Part shown: one piece after another, positions 35,137 through 45,197 of the stretch
Layout: every line of letters starts with the position of its first letter
How positions within the stretch are numbered: the first letter of the stretch is position 1
Assembly: GCA_947168525.1 (NCBI GenBank)
Contig: CAMVMG010000004.1
Span: 1 to 64,000 of the forward strand
Length of the DNA stretch: 64,000 nucleotides
Reading direction: 5' to 3'
DNA from: an uncultured Bacteroidales bacterium
Lineage (GTDB): Bacteria > Bacteroidota > Bacteroidia > Bacteroidales > UBA932
Notes under the pieces: generated by a model
Told to the model about the DNA's origin: nothing
The model's input: only the letters and a program-made list of their open reading frames with translations
Databases searched by the model: none
Program-made: the position numbers and the translations under genes

Positions 35137-37512
35137 TTACTTCACGGTGATTTCCTTGACAGGCTCGGCGGGAAGCATCACGCGGTTGGCGGCCCAGGAC
35201 TGGGCTTTGGCCTGCTTGAAGGCAGCGGTAGCGCGGATGTCCAGGGCGGAGGCACCGAACAGGAGCGTGTAGTTGCCGGCAGCGGTTTCCCAGGCGGAGG
35301 TAGCCTCATTGAAGGAAGCCAGGGTGTAAGGGTCGATGGTGACCGTGAGGGTCTCGGCCTCGCCGGGCTTGAGTTCGCGGGTCTTGGCGAAAGCCTTGAG
35401 CTCGAAAGCGGGCTTCACCAGGCCGCCGTCCGGTGCGGTTACATAGAACTGCACGCTTTCCTTACCTGCAGCCTTGCCGGTGTTCTTCACGGTGATGGAA
35501 GCGGTGACGGTGCCGTCCTTGGCCGCTTTCACCACGGGAGCGCTGTAAGCGAAGGTAGTGTAGCTGAGGCCGTATCCGAACGGATAGGAGACAGCCTTGC
35601 CGGCCGTCTGGAAGTAGCGGTAGCCCACCCAGATGCCTTCCTTGTACTCGGTGTAGTCCACGTTGGCCTTCTTCTGGGGGCCGTAGCCGAACATGGCGGC
35701 CAGCTCGTTGGTGGACTCATCGTTGGAGGCAAACGGATTCAGAGAAGTTTCCGGAGCGTCGTACGGGAAGTTGAAGGAGGACGGGATGTCGAAGTAAGCC
35801 ACCGGGAAGGTCATCGGGAGCTTTCCGGAAGGATAGGAAGCGCCGGAGAGGATATCGGCCACGGTGTAGCCACCTTCCTGACCCGGGGTCCAGGCCAGCA
35901 GGATGGCATCCGGCAGGTTCTTCCAGGAAGCGGTCTCGATGACACCGCCGATGTTCAGCACCACAATCACTTTCTTGCCGGCCAGGTGGTAGGCGTCGCA
36001 GAGGTCCTGCAGCATGCGGCGCTCGCTGCCGGTAAGGGTCCAGTCGCCGTCGGCAGCCTTGCGGTCACCGCCTTCACCGGCGTTGCGGGAGATGGTGAGC
36101 ACAGCGATGTCAGTGCCGGCCACATGGGCGTCGATGAAGCTGCGGGGAACATCCATCTCGGGGGTAACGGAATCACCCAGGAGAACGGAAGAAGCATCGG
36201 TCTTACCCGAATTCTTCAGCGTGGTCTTGATGTAGGGGATGTACTGTTCGTACCAGGTGCGGATGTCCTGGTTTACCTTGTACCCGTTCACTTCCAGGCC
36301 TTCGGCGATGTTGCGGACATACTTCTTGTTCACGTTGCCGGAGCCGGTGCCGCCGGCGATGAAGTCATAGGAACCGACGCCATAGAGGGCCACGTTCTTG
36401 ATGCAGCCGCAGAAAGGCAGCGCACCCTTGTTCTCCAGCAGGACGATGCCCTCTGCAGCAGCCTTGCGGACCAGCTTGCCATGGGCTTCCAGATCCGGGT
36501 TATTGGAGTATTTGTAACCCTGGAAGCGGGGGGTCTTCACAATGTAGGTGAGGATGTTGCGGACGCAGGTGTCCACATCTTCAATGGCCAGGGTGCCCTT
36601 GTTGACTCCGTCCACGATCTCGCCGATGAACATGTCCATACCGGGTTCCAGCAGGTCGTTGATGGCATGGATCTGCTCCACGGTCTTGCGGGGGCCGGTC
36701 CAGTCCGTCATCACGATGCCCTTGAAGCCCCACTCGTCACGCAGGATGGTGGTGAGCAGCTCGCGGTTGGCCTGGGTGTAGGGACCGTTGATACGGTTGT
36801 AGGAACTCATGACGGTCCAGGGGTCGGACTCCTTCACGGCAATCTCGAAGCCCTTGAGGTAGAGTTCGCGCAGGGCCCTGGGATTGATGCGGGCATCGTT
36901 GTCCATGCGGTTGGTCTCCTGGCTGTTGCCGGCGAAGTGCTTGATGGACACGCCCACGCCGTTCTTCTGGATACCGCGGGTATAAGCAGCGGCCATCTTA
37001 CCGGTAACGATGGGGTCTTCGGAGAAATACTCGAAGTTACGGCCGCAGAGCGGATTGCGGTGCAGGTTCATGCCCGGAGCCAGCAGGACGTCGGCGCCGT
37101 ATTCCTTTACCTCGTTGCCCATGGCGGTGGTGAGTTCCTCTACCAGGGCGGTGTTGAAGGACGATGCCAGTACGGTACCCACCGGGAAACCGGTGCAGTA
37201 GAAGGTCTTGTCCGTACCCGGACGGGTAGGGTTGATCCGCAGGCCGGCAGGGCCGTCGGAGAGAACAGTCTGGGGAATGCCCAGACGCGGGATGGCGCGG
37301 GTGGTACCGGCAGCACCGGAAACCAGGACTTCGTCCGAGCCCGTGAGGCCCCCTACCATGCTACCCCAGCCGGAGCCGACCAGCAGCGTGGCTTTTTCTT
37401 CCAGGGTCATGGCCTTCAGGACCTCGTCGATGTTGTTCTTGTTCAGTTTAGGCTGTGCCATAAGAGAGACGGTGCAAAGAGCCGCACCCAGCATCAAGAA
37501 GGTTTTCTTCAT
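35137..37512 (-). CDS. GH3 beta-glucosidase-type glycoside hydrolase
   Basis: 791 residues with signal peptide (cut after LMAQ). N-terminal GH3 barrel with DGPAGLR, KHFAGNSQETNR and nucleophile Asp270 in GIVMTDW; second GH3 domain (~390-600) with AVLTISRNAGEG and WTPGQEGG; C-terminal fibronectin III-like domain (~680-765). Likely releases terminal beta-glucose (or xylose) in the periplasm. Transcribed alone on the minus strand: terminator behind it and a -7-like box of the next operon downstream. Confidence 0.93.
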   Translation of the reverse strand: MKKTFLMLGAALCTVSLMAQPKLNKNNIDEVLKAMTLEEKATLLVGSGWGSMVGGLTGSDEVLVSGAAGTTRAIPRLGIPQTVLSDGPAGLRINPTRPGTDKTFYCTGFPVGTVLASSFNTALVEELTTAMGNEVKEYGADVLLAPGMNLHRNPLCGRNFEYFSEDPIVTGKMAAAYTRGIQKNGVGVSIKHFAGNSQETNRMDNDARINPRALRELYLKGFEIAVKESDPWTVMSSYNRINGPYTQANRELLTTILRDEWGFKGIVMTDWTGPRKTVEQIHAINDLLEPGMDMFIGEIVDGVNKGTLAIEDVDTCVRNILTYIVKTPRFQGYKYSNNPDLEAHGKLVRKAAAEGIVLLENKGALPFCGCIKNVALYGVGSYDFIAGGTGSGNVNKKYVRNIAEGLEVNGYKVNQDIRTWYEQYIPYIKTTLKNSGKTDASSVLLGDSVTPEMDVPRSFIDAHVAGTDIAVLTISRNAGEGGDRKAADGDWTLTGSERRMLQDLCDAYHLAGKKVIVVLNIGGVIETASWKNLPDAILLAWTPGQEGGYTVADILSGASYPSGKLPMTFPVAYFDIPSSFNFPYDAPETSLNPFASNDESTNELAAMFGYGPQKKANVDYTEYKEGIWVGYRYFQTAGKAVSYPFGYGLSYTTFAYSAPVVKAAKDGTVTASITVKNTGKAAGKESVQFYVTAPDGGLVKPAFELKAFAKTRELKPGEAETLTVTIDPYTLASFNEATSAWETAAGNYTLLFGASALDIRATAAFKQAKAQSWAANRVMLPAEPVKEITVK

Positions 37513-37611
37513 AAAAGATTATTTGGTTAATGGTTGATTAGCGCTGTTGTTATTATTCTACAAAAATACAAAAAAAGCCAGAATTCTTTTCTCAAAAAAG
37601 AAAGGAAAGCA

Positions 37612-39306
37612 TCAATAATGATACAGCCTGATTCTCAGCACCGTCACCTTGCCATCCGGCAGGAAAGCGTTGCGTTCATCGCCGTTGAGCAGCCGTCCGG
37701 GGACAAACCGGCCGTTCTCCAACCGGCCCTCGTCAATGCGGTCGTAGCCGCAGAAGGCATGTTTCACTCCTTTCCTCAAGGTGAAGTTGGCATTGACACC
37801 GTAGCCCATCAGGTAAAACTCATCCTTCCCGGTCTGGATCAGGATGGCAGCGCCCTCGAAGCGGGGTTCCTGCTGGGGGCCGGCCTGCGGACGCGGTCCG
37901 CCACCCGTCGCCGGAGCCATGAGCGCGCCGATGTCAAAGGACCGTCCCCGGCCGAAGGTGACCACATAATCCCCCACCGTGAGCGTATCGGCCGCATGTC
38001 CGTTGTACAGATAAGTGCCGCGCATGGAATCCTTGCCCAGATGCGCCCCGATCAGCGGGGCGGCCTGCTCCAGGAGCTGATAGCTGTCGGCGAAGAGTTT
38101 CTGCTGGGCGGAAGGAGCCTCCAGCACGCCGGCCGCCCAGCTGTCAATGCCGAAGGGCGAGAAGGCGATGGCGTCCCACTCCCCTACGGCGTACAGGCCC
38201 CGGGCGCCTGAGACCGAACTCTCGGGAATCAGGATGGGATTACCTTTCCAGGAGAAGGCCTCGCAGATCTGGTCCAGCTGCTGCATGTAGGAATTGGGCG
38301 TAAGGATGTCCAGATGGGGCGCGCCAGCCTTGTAAATATCGAAGAAATCCGGGATGGAGCAGCCGTTCCCGAGACTCCGGCCGCGGGAATGGATCCCGAA
38401 GACCGAAGCATTGGTAAAAGTGGGAAGGGCATAGGCCTTCTTGCCCTCCATGGCCATGTAGTCCAGATATCTGGCATAGGCCCAGGCCGTGAAGAAATGC
38501 TCCGTCTGGTTCAGGATGGGATTGGTGCCGTCATCCTCCTTCAGGCTCTTGCCGAAGACGGTCTCCCAGTTGCCCTGGGTCTTGCAGCCATTGTCTTCCC
38601 AGGCCTTTTTCAGGTCTGGCTGCAGGCTGGCGGCGTTCTCCTGCAGGTACTGGACCAGCTGGGAGGGGACATCGGCCTTCCAGGCCTTTTCGGCCAGGGG
38701 GGAATAATCCCTGGCGGCGCCGCGCAGGCCGGGCTCGTTCTCGATCTGCATCATCACCACGGTGTGGTCCCTGTCCACTTCGCGGATATGGGCGAGCGTG
38801 GCAGCGTAGGCCTTGGCATCGGCCTTCATCACCGCCTCGCCCCAGACAGAGGGCAGTTCCAGGTCCTTGCCTTTCTCATCGGCCGCACGGGGATACTTCC
38901 CGGGATTCTGCTTCACCCAGGAGGGGGCGTAGGTCATGAAGGGGTTCTTGAACGTGCCGAACCAGATGAAAATCACCTTCATGTCCCGCTTTCGGGCCTC
39001 ACGGATCACATAATCCACCTCGTCGAAGCGGAACTGTCCCTCCACCGGCTCCACCAGCTCCCAGGAAGCCGTGGCGATGACCGAATTCAGGTTCAGGGCC
39101 TTGAGCCGGTCAAACGTGCGCTGCTCCTCCATATAGCCGATGGAAGAGGCGGTGGAATTGTTGAGTTCGCCGCAGCGGAGCACCAGCGGGGCACCGTCCA
39201 CGACAAGGCAGGTAGAATTCCCAACCTTGGCCAGATGGGGAATCTCCTGGGCAAAAAGGCCGGTGCAGGACAGCACGGCCAAAAGCGTCAAAGCTACCTG
39301 TTTCAT
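37612..39306 (-). CDS. GH35-type beta-galactosidase (DUF5597 type)
   Basis: 564 residues, signal peptide ending LFAQ. TIM-barrel of clan GH-A: RCGELNNSTASS near the start, WELVEPVEGQFRF, acid/base Glu191 in MQIENEPG and a nucleophile Glu in LIPESSVSG, followed by a C-terminal domain (~residues 400-564) like that of Bgl35A-type beta-galactosidases. Its ATG overlaps the stop of the GH78 gene (ATGA), so the two are co-expressed and would remove galactose and rhamnose from the same substrate. Exact substrate is unknown. Confidence 0.85.
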   Translation of the reverse strand: MKQVALTLLAVLSCTGLFAQEIPHLAKVGNSTCLVVDGAPLVLRCGELNNSTASSIGYMEEQRTFDRLKALNLNSVIATASWELVEPVEGQFRFDEVDYVIREARKRDMKVIFIWFGTFKNPFMTYAPSWVKQNPGKYPRAADEKGKDLELPSVWGEAVMKADAKAYAATLAHIREVDRDHTVVMMQIENEPGLRGAARDYSPLAEKAWKADVPSQLVQYLQENAASLQPDLKKAWEDNGCKTQGNWETVFGKSLKEDDGTNPILNQTEHFFTAWAYARYLDYMAMEGKKAYALPTFTNASVFGIHSRGRSLGNGCSIPDFFDIYKAGAPHLDILTPNSYMQQLDQICEAFSWKGNPILIPESSVSGARGLYAVGEWDAIAFSPFGIDSWAAGVLEAPSAQQKLFADSYQLLEQAAPLIGAHLGKDSMRGTYLYNGHAADTLTVGDYVVTFGRGRSFDIGALMAPATGGGPRPQAGPQQEPRFEGAAILIQTGKDEFYLMGYGVNANFTLRKGVKHAFCGYDRIDEGRLENGRFVPGRLLNGDERNAFLPDGKVTVLRIRLYHY

Positions 39307-41450
39307 AGAGAGAATGTATAAGTTCCTGGTTTCGAATAAGTCTTACCGGCTACGGTGAGCTTACACCCGGCCGGGATGGTTACCGTGGAAAGGCCTTCCG
39401 CATGGAGGTCCACCTCAATGAAGCCCTGCGACACGGGAATCCGGCCTTTTGCCCAGGACATGCCGATCAGATCCGGCTCCAGGGCATAGTCGGCCACGCC
39501 ACGCTGGCGGAATCCCATGACGCCGAAGACAGCCGCAATGATAGGCGGCGCACCGTTGGCTCCGTGGCAAAGGCTCAGGCCGAAGGGACGGCCGTAGAAG
39601 GACAGTTGGTCGGCCAAGGGACTGACAATCTTGAAGTTCTCCGGATAACGGGTGTGCCCTGCTTCCAGCCACTGTCCCCAGACTTCCTTCAGGAGCTGCA
39701 CAAAATCGGATGTACGGCCACTGGCAGCATAGGAAAGGGCCTCGTAGCCTTTTTCATAGCTGATATCCTTCTTGTAATAGTCCATCCCGGGAATCACCTT
39801 ATCGAAGAGGTTGTCCAGGGCGCTTTCCGGGAACAAGCCGGAGAGGATGGCCCAGCTCTGCGCATGGTGGGAGATTCTGTAATCTGTGGTGCCGTCGGCC
39901 AGGTAGCCGTTGATGAAGGCCTTGCGGGAGGCGTCCCAGAAATGGTCCATGATGCTCTGTTTGAGGGCATCGGCCCGCATATTGTAATGTTTTGCGGCCG
40001 CCTTGTCCCCAAAGAGGGTCTCAAAACGGGCGGTAATGCGGTAATTCATATAAAGGAGCATTTGGGGATAGGCGGGCGTACCCACGTTGTCTGGTCCCTC
40101 GTCGCGGTCCCAGCCGGGGATGAACCCCCAGCGGCGGTCGGTGGAAGAAATGAATCCGTTCTCGTCTGCCAGCGACTCATACAGGGCCAGCTGCCCCTCC
40201 ATCCGGTTGCGGTACATCCTCGCGGTGGAGAGGTCTCCGTAGCGCATGTATTCCTGCCACAGGCCGATGAGCGCATGGAACGGATAATCCACCACGCCCA
40301 AGTCTTCCTGCGTGGCCCCCTCCGGCAGCAGCCCCACCGAAATGCCGTTGCGGCTGAGCTGCCGCTCCCCGAAGGCATAGTCTCCGCCGATGGAGCTCAC
40401 CACGGCATCCATTGCCCAGGGCAGGTAGTCCCGCTTCACGCCGTCCAGGTAGAAATTATGCATGGAAGCGTGCTGCGTTCCGATTCCGGCCTGCACCAGG
40501 CGCACCAGCTCAGGGTCCGGGCAGTCGAACTGGAGCTGCATCTCCACGGGCCATACCTTGGCCAGGAGCGTTACGCCGGAGATTTCCGCCTTCCCGGTGG
40601 AACGGATGCCCACGAAGCGGAGGCCGCGGTCCGGGAGCGTAATCTGCTGCGGTTCACCGGTAAGGATTACCGGCTCCAGCGGAATCTGTTCCTGGGCCTT
40701 GGGATCCAGGGTCTGGGCCTCTTCAATGGATTCTCCGAAGGTGAAGCTCAGTTCGCCCTCCCCTTTTGCCTTCAGCGTCACCTGGCCCAGTTCCAGCTGA
40801 TAGAAATCGGCCACGACAAGGCTCTGGGGCTGCAAGGTCAAGGTCTGCTCCCCAAGGGTTGCACCCCGGAGCAGATGCCACTGCTGCACGGGAATCACGG
40901 CTGTATACTCCTTGGGCGCATCCGGCAGCGTGGCGGAACCGTTGTCTTTAGGATCCCATTCCACCGGATTCCAGCGGGTGCCGTCGGTGGAAGCCGTCCA
41001 GCCATCGGCCTGGATTCCTTCCACCATGAGGGCCGGCGTGGCTCCGGTGGTTGAAACAGTCGCCTCCAGGGTATGCTTGCCCTTGGAAAGCCGAAAAGGG
41101 CTCTGCACCGGCGTTCCGTCAACGGTGAAGGCCACCTCGCCGGAAGAGCGCCATCTGAGAACCGCAGCCTTGTTCAACTTTACTTCTTTCCGGAAGGAAG
41201 TCTCTGTCACGGGCTTATAGAAATTGCCCGGATAGCCCACATAGGTGCACCGGCCCTTGGAAGCCGTCAGGTTTACCTGCTGCAAGTGGGCCGACAGCTG
41301 CCCGGGGTGCCACATCCATACGGCATCCCAAGCCTCTACGGGCTGTATTTTTTGGACTTCATAGCCCGCCATGAGCGGGTCGTACTGGTTTTGTGCGAAG
41401 GCAGCTGCTCCTGTGAGCAAGGCCGCCATCAACAATGCGGTTTTCTTCAT
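39303..41450 (-). CDS. GH78-like alpha-L-rhamnosidase
   Basis: 715 residues with signal peptide (AAAFAQ). N-terminal beta-sandwich domains (~residues 25-300), then an (alpha/alpha)6 barrel with the GH78-typical DGVKRDYLPWAMDAV, the acidic stretch IPGWDRDEGPDNVGTP and YDEKGYEAL-like SYEKGYEALSYA, and a C-terminal beta domain starting around GVMGFRQRG. Expected to remove terminal alpha-L-rhamnose. Shorter than many GH78 enzymes and with diverged active-site acids, so substrate could differ. Coupled to the GH35 gene downstream and 35 bp after mntP. Confidence 0.82.
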   Translation of the reverse strand: MKKTALLMAALLTGAAAFAQNQYDPLMAGYEVQKIQPVEAWDAVWMWHPGQLSAHLQQVNLTASKGRCTYVGYPGNFYKPVTETSFRKEVKLNKAAVLRWRSSGEVAFTVDGTPVQSPFRLSKGKHTLEATVSTTGATPALMVEGIQADGWTASTDGTRWNPVEWDPKDNGSATLPDAPKEYTAVIPVQQWHLLRGATLGEQTLTLQPQSLVVADFYQLELGQVTLKAKGEGELSFTFGESIEEAQTLDPKAQEQIPLEPVILTGEPQQITLPDRGLRFVGIRSTGKAEISGVTLLAKVWPVEMQLQFDCPDPELVRLVQAGIGTQHASMHNFYLDGVKRDYLPWAMDAVVSSIGGDYAFGERQLSRNGISVGLLPEGATQEDLGVVDYPFHALIGLWQEYMRYGDLSTARMYRNRMEGQLALYESLADENGFISSTDRRWGFIPGWDRDEGPDNVGTPAYPQMLLYMNYRITARFETLFGDKAAAKHYNMRADALKQSIMDHFWDASRKAFINGYLADGTTDYRISHHAQSWAILSGLFPESALDNLFDKVIPGMDYYKKDISYEKGYEALSYAASGRTSDFVQLLKEVWGQWLEAGHTRYPENFKIVSPLADQLSFYGRPFGLSLCHGANGAPPIIAAVFGVMGFRQRGVADYALEPDLIGMSWAKGRIPVSQGFIEVDLHAEGLSTVTIPAGCKLTVAGKTYSKPGTYTFSL

Positions 41451-41485
41451 GGTCCAAAAGTAGAGACAGTTCCACCTTTTAAATC

Positions 41486-42061
41486 TTACCCCAGCAGATG
41501 TTCCGCCAGAATCTTGATGCCGATGCCGATGAGGATGACACCTCCCACCAGCTCGGGCTTCCAGCGGCGGGCGACCGCCTCCCCGAAGCGCCGGCCCAGC
41601 GCATTCCCCACAAGGCTGAACACAAAAGACACGAAGCCAATCACCACCAGCGGCAGCATGAGTTGCGAGGCTCGTTCGTATCCGGTACAGGAGAGAGAAA
41701 TACCCACGGCCAGGGCGTCGATGCTGGTGGCCACCGCCAGCAAAAGCTGCGTCCGGATCCGGGAAGGATCCAGATGCGAAGCTTCTTCCGGGGCAAAGGC
41801 ATCCCGAATCATCTTAATGCCGATGACGGCGAGCAGTCCGAAGGCAATCCAGTGGTCGTAGGCCTCCACGCTGGCCTGGAAATAATGGATGGCCAGCCAG
41901 CCTACGAGCGGCATCAGCGCCTGGAAAAAACCGAAAAGGAAAGCCATGCGGAGGACATTCCCCCACCGGCTTTCCTTTCTGAGGACCCCGCTCACGACCG
42001 AAACCGTGAAACAGTCCATGGCCAGCGCGACCGCAATCAGTATAATTTCCCAAAAACTCAT
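41486..42061 (-). CDS. mntP: MntP-type manganese efflux pump
   Basis: 191-residue inner-membrane protein with six hydrophobic segments in two repeats; conserved membrane acidic motifs LAMDCFTVSV (segment 1) and ATSIDALAVGIS (segment 4). Family members export Mn2+. I start at 42061 (MSFWEI), where ATG overlaps the stop of the upstream GH2 gene (TAATG); an earlier ATG lies inside that gene. It sits inside a glycoside-hydrolase operon, between GH2 and GH78, which is unexpected for a metal exporter. Confidence 0.88.
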   Translation of the reverse strand: MSFWEIILIAVALAMDCFTVSVVSGVLRKESRWGNVLRMAFLFGFFQALMPLVGWLAIHYFQASVEAYDHWIAFGLLAVIGIKMIRDAFAPEEASHLDPSRIRTQLLLAVATSIDALAVGISLSCTGYERASQLMLPLVVIGFVSFVFSLVGNALGRRFGEAVARRWKPELVGGVILIGIGIKILAEHLLG

Positions 42062-44073
42062 TACCGAACAGTCCAAACGGCCGATTCCTCACCCTGCGCC
42101 GTTACCACGCGGACGGTGTTCTCGCCCTTCTGCAGCCGGACGGAAGGCCACTCCACCGTAGCGTAGGCATCGGCCTTCTTCTGGGAGACTTTTTTGCCGT
42201 TCAGATAGAGGGTGGCGGCGGGGGCGGTAGTGAAAACGATGATATCGGTTACCTCCTCCTGCCGGTCCGTGTATTCCCGGGAGCAGAGATGCACCGTGGG
42301 AACCGCCTTGTTCCAGTTGGCCTTGTAATAATAGAACGCATCCTTGCGGACTTTCCGGTCGATGGTCACCAGACCCTTGTCGTTCTGGTTGGGGGCATCG
42401 CCCTCAAAACGGCCGGAAGCGCCGAAGTCAAACATATTCCATACATAGGAGCCCCAAATCCAGTCACGCTCCGCGATGACCGGCCACTGGACGCGGTGGA
42501 TATCGGTCTGGCGCTCCATGGGATGGTTCTTGCCCATGGAATCGTACACGGTGTAATCCTCTTCCTTATACTGTCCCACGTGCATCTTGGGGCTGGCCCC
42601 GGCGCCATACTCGCTGATACCCATGGCGGCGGTGGGATGCTCTGCATGCCAGCTGTCCAGGAAGGGGCCCAGGTCGTCCTTCTTGCCGTAATACCAGCCG
42701 TAATACTTGTTGAAGGCCATCACGTCCGGGATGAACTCGTTGGAAGAGTCGATATAGACGGCGCAGGTGGTCAGCCGGCCCGGGTCCATCTCGTGGGCCA
42801 CCTGGTTGAGCCTGCCTACAATCTTGTCGGTTCCGGCCTGGATCTCATTGTACAGGCCCCAGAAGCAGATGGAAGGATGGTTGAAGTTCTGGGCGATCAT
42901 CTCCCGGAGCTGGAGTTCCAGGTTGTCGTCGAAGGCCGGATTGGCCACCCAGGTGCCCACGAAGGGGATCTCCTCCCACACCACATAGCCCCGGCGGTCG
43001 GCCTCCTGGAACATGAAGTGCGCCTGCGGGTAATGGGCCAGGCGGAGGGAATTCACACCCATCTCGTCGAAGAAATCGAAGTCCGTAAGATGGTTCTCTT
43101 TGGTCAGGGCCGATGCCAGGCCGTCCCAGTCCTGATGCCGGGATACGCCCTGCAACTTCAGGTGCTGCCCGTTCAGGAAGAAGCCCTTCTCCCGGTCTAC
43201 ATGGTAATACCGCAGGCCAATCTGCTCTTCTACCCGGTCCACTTCCACGCCGTCTTTCAGGAGCGTGATAACGGCGGTATACAGGTAAGGATCGGCCTTG
43301 CCGTTCCACAGGTGCGGACGGTCCACGGCCAGGTTGCAGCGCACCACGTCGTTGAAAATACGGTTGTAATACGTATCGGCCACTACCTTTCCGGCAGCGT
43401 CCTTTACGGCTATACGCACCTCGCAGCCTTCATAGTCCGTCAGGGTGGACAGGTGGATTTCCGCGCTCAGGTCTGCCCGTTCGCGGGTTACTTTCTGGGA
43501 AATGAGTACGCCGTTTGAGCCGAAGTAAAGCGGAGAGATGCACACCGGTTCCGTCACCTCCAGCCAGGCATCGCGGTACAGGCCACCGTAGATGTTGAAG
43601 TCGCCGCCGAAAGGCGCTACATCAAAAGTGGGCGCGTTGCTGCAGACCACGGTAAGGGTGTTTTCACCGGGCTTCACATAATCCGTAAGTTCGAAGGTAA
43701 AAGAGTTGTAGGCGCCCTTGTGCTCCCCGACAAAGGTGGAATTCACCTGGACGGTGGCTACGCTGCCGGCCCCTTCGAAGCGCACGAAAATCCGCTTTCC
43801 GGCATAGGATTCGAGAATGTCCAGGGTGCGGGTATACGTGCCGAAGCCCCGGTAATAGGTGTTTTCCGTCTGGAAATCATCGGCATTGTAGCTGTGCGGA
43901 AGGGTGACGGGATCGCCCTGCGGGCCGCGTCCGAAAGAGGCGCCGGCAACAGGTCCGGTTTTCACGAATCCCTTGGTGAACGTCCATCCGTCGTTAAGGG
44001 ATTTCACTTCCCTTGCCTGGAGGGCCAGCGATGCCAACAGCAGGGCCAGGGCGGAACAAAGATATCGTTTCAT
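42061..44073 (-). CDS. GH2 beta-galactosidase-type hydrolase
   Basis: 670 residues with signal peptide (ALQA). Sugar-binding jelly-roll (~25-190), immunoglobulin-like domain (~195-300) and TIM barrel with acid/base Glu410 in WGLYNEIQ and nucleophile Glu488 in GISEYGAG, followed by a C-terminal beta domain. Predicted exo-acting beta-galactosidase or related beta-glycosidase. First gene of a minus-strand operon GH2-mntP-GH78-GH35. Confidence 0.92.
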   Translation of the reverse strand: MKRYLCSALALLLASLALQAREVKSLNDGWTFTKGFVKTGPVAGASFGRGPQGDPVTLPHSYNADDFQTENTYYRGFGTYTRTLDILESYAGKRIFVRFEGAGSVATVQVNSTFVGEHKGAYNSFTFELTDYVKPGENTLTVVCSNAPTFDVAPFGGDFNIYGGLYRDAWLEVTEPVCISPLYFGSNGVLISQKVTRERADLSAEIHLSTLTDYEGCEVRIAVKDAAGKVVADTYYNRIFNDVVRCNLAVDRPHLWNGKADPYLYTAVITLLKDGVEVDRVEEQIGLRYYHVDREKGFFLNGQHLKLQGVSRHQDWDGLASALTKENHLTDFDFFDEMGVNSLRLAHYPQAHFMFQEADRRGYVVWEEIPFVGTWVANPAFDDNLELQLREMIAQNFNHPSICFWGLYNEIQAGTDKIVGRLNQVAHEMDPGRLTTCAVYIDSSNEFIPDVMAFNKYYGWYYGKKDDLGPFLDSWHAEHPTAAMGISEYGAGASPKMHVGQYKEEDYTVYDSMGKNHPMERQTDIHRVQWPVIAERDWIWGSYVWNMFDFGASGRFEGDAPNQNDKGLVTIDRKVRKDAFYYYKANWNKAVPTVHLCSREYTDRQEEVTDIIVFTTAPAATLYLNGKKVSQKKADAYATVEWPSVRLQKGENTVRVVTAQGEESAVWTVR

Positions 44074-44239
44074 AGTGGTTAAAAGATTGGGTTTGGTTTA
44101 GCAAATATCGCATTTTTTGCAGAATTGAGCAACGTACCCCTGCGGAATCTCTCTCCAGAAGAGAGTCGTCCGGTCCTGTTTAATCAAGACAACAAGTTTT
44201 TTCGGCAAGAAGGAAAGTCTTTTTACTGCTGCAATCAGC

Positions 44240-44247
44240 TAAATTTG
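44240..44247 (+). promoter_or_regulatory. Candidate -7 box for the esterase-GH106 operon
   Basis: TAAATTTG 22 bases before the esterase ATG; no clear -33 TTTG, but T-rich sequence around 44219-44225. The diverging GH2 gene has a weaker GATATTTG on the minus strand near 44102-44109. Confidence 0.5.
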
Positions 44248-44268
44248 TACAAATCAATACAACCAGCC

Positions 44269-45192
44269 ATGAAAAGAATCATCCTCACTTTGATCCTTGC
44301 CGCCGGCTCACTGGCCCTGAGCGCCCAGCAGGTTTACAGAATCTATGACGGACCGGCCCCCGGAACAGAAGGCCTCACCTACCCGGAATTGGTTCTTCCC
44401 AATGCCCAGACCGGCCATCCGATGGTGTACAACGTAACCGAGCCCACCATCACCGTATACAAGCCGGAGAAGGCCATTGACACGGGCGCCGCTGTCATCA
44501 TCGCCCCCGGCGGAGGCAATATGTACCTAACCTGGCAGGAAGAGGGTATCAACGTGGCCGAGTGGTTCCAGCGCCGGGGCATCACCGGCATCATCCTCAA
44601 GTACCGCACCAATTTCATGGGAAACAATGAGGAAGAGATCAACAAGAGCCTGATGGAATTCTTCGGCCGCATGTTCAGCTTTGCCGAAATGGGCCAGGAA
44701 AGAACGCAGGGAACTTCTCCGGCTCCCAGGGTACAGGAACGGCCCCTTCAGAAGCAGGAACCCACCATTCAGGGAGACGACGGCAGGCAGGCGGTTCGCT
44801 ATGTCCGCGCCCATGCGGCGGAACTGGGGATTGACCCGCAGAAGATTGCCCTGATGGGCTTCTCCGCCGGCGGCATGGTCACCTCCGATGTCATGTATAT
44901 CAATGACGACGAGAGTCGTCCCAACCTTGTAGCCCCCATCTACGGCACCTCCGGAATGGGTCTTCCGGAGCATCCCGTGCCCATCTTCATCTGCGGGCCG
45001 GAGTTCGACCTGTTCCCTCCGGACAATTTCTTCGCCCTTTACAAGGAATTCCAGGCCGCCCATCTGCCTGCCGAGCTTCACTTCATCACCGACGCCAATC
45101 ACGGAGAAGGCCTCCTGTATAACGGGGAAGAGTGGAACGAGTGGATCGACCTCCTTTATAACTTCATGAAAGCAGTTAAATTTATCGACTAA
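44269..45192 (+). CDS. Secreted alpha/beta-hydrolase esterase
   Basis: 307 residues from MKRIILTLILAAGSLALSAQ. Oxyanion motif IIAPGGGNMYL (HGG-type), nucleophile Ser199 in MGFSAGGM, catalytic His in DANHGEG. Resembles acetylxylan-esterase-like proteins of gut Bacteroidota. Residues ~115-165 (GNNEEEINKSL onwards) are a charged insertion between strand and nucleophile not typical of small members. Start chosen at 44269 for the signal peptide and promoter. Five bases upstream of the GH106 gene, so co-expressed. Confidence 0.86.
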   Translation: MKRIILTLILAAGSLALSAQQVYRIYDGPAPGTEGLTYPELVLPNAQTGHPMVYNVTEPTITVYKPEKAIDTGAAVIIAPGGGNMYLTWQEEGINVAEWFQRRGITGIILKYRTNFMGNNEEEINKSLMEFFGRMFSFAEMGQERTQGTSPAPRVQERPLQKQEPTIQGDDGRQAVRYVRAHAAELGIDPQKIALMGFSAGGMVTSDVMYINDDESRPNLVAPIYGTSGMGLPEHPVPIFICGPEFDLFPPDNFFALYKEFQAAHLPAELHFITDANHGEGLLYNGEEWNEWIDLLYNFMKAVKFID

Positions 45193-45197
45193 GCAAT

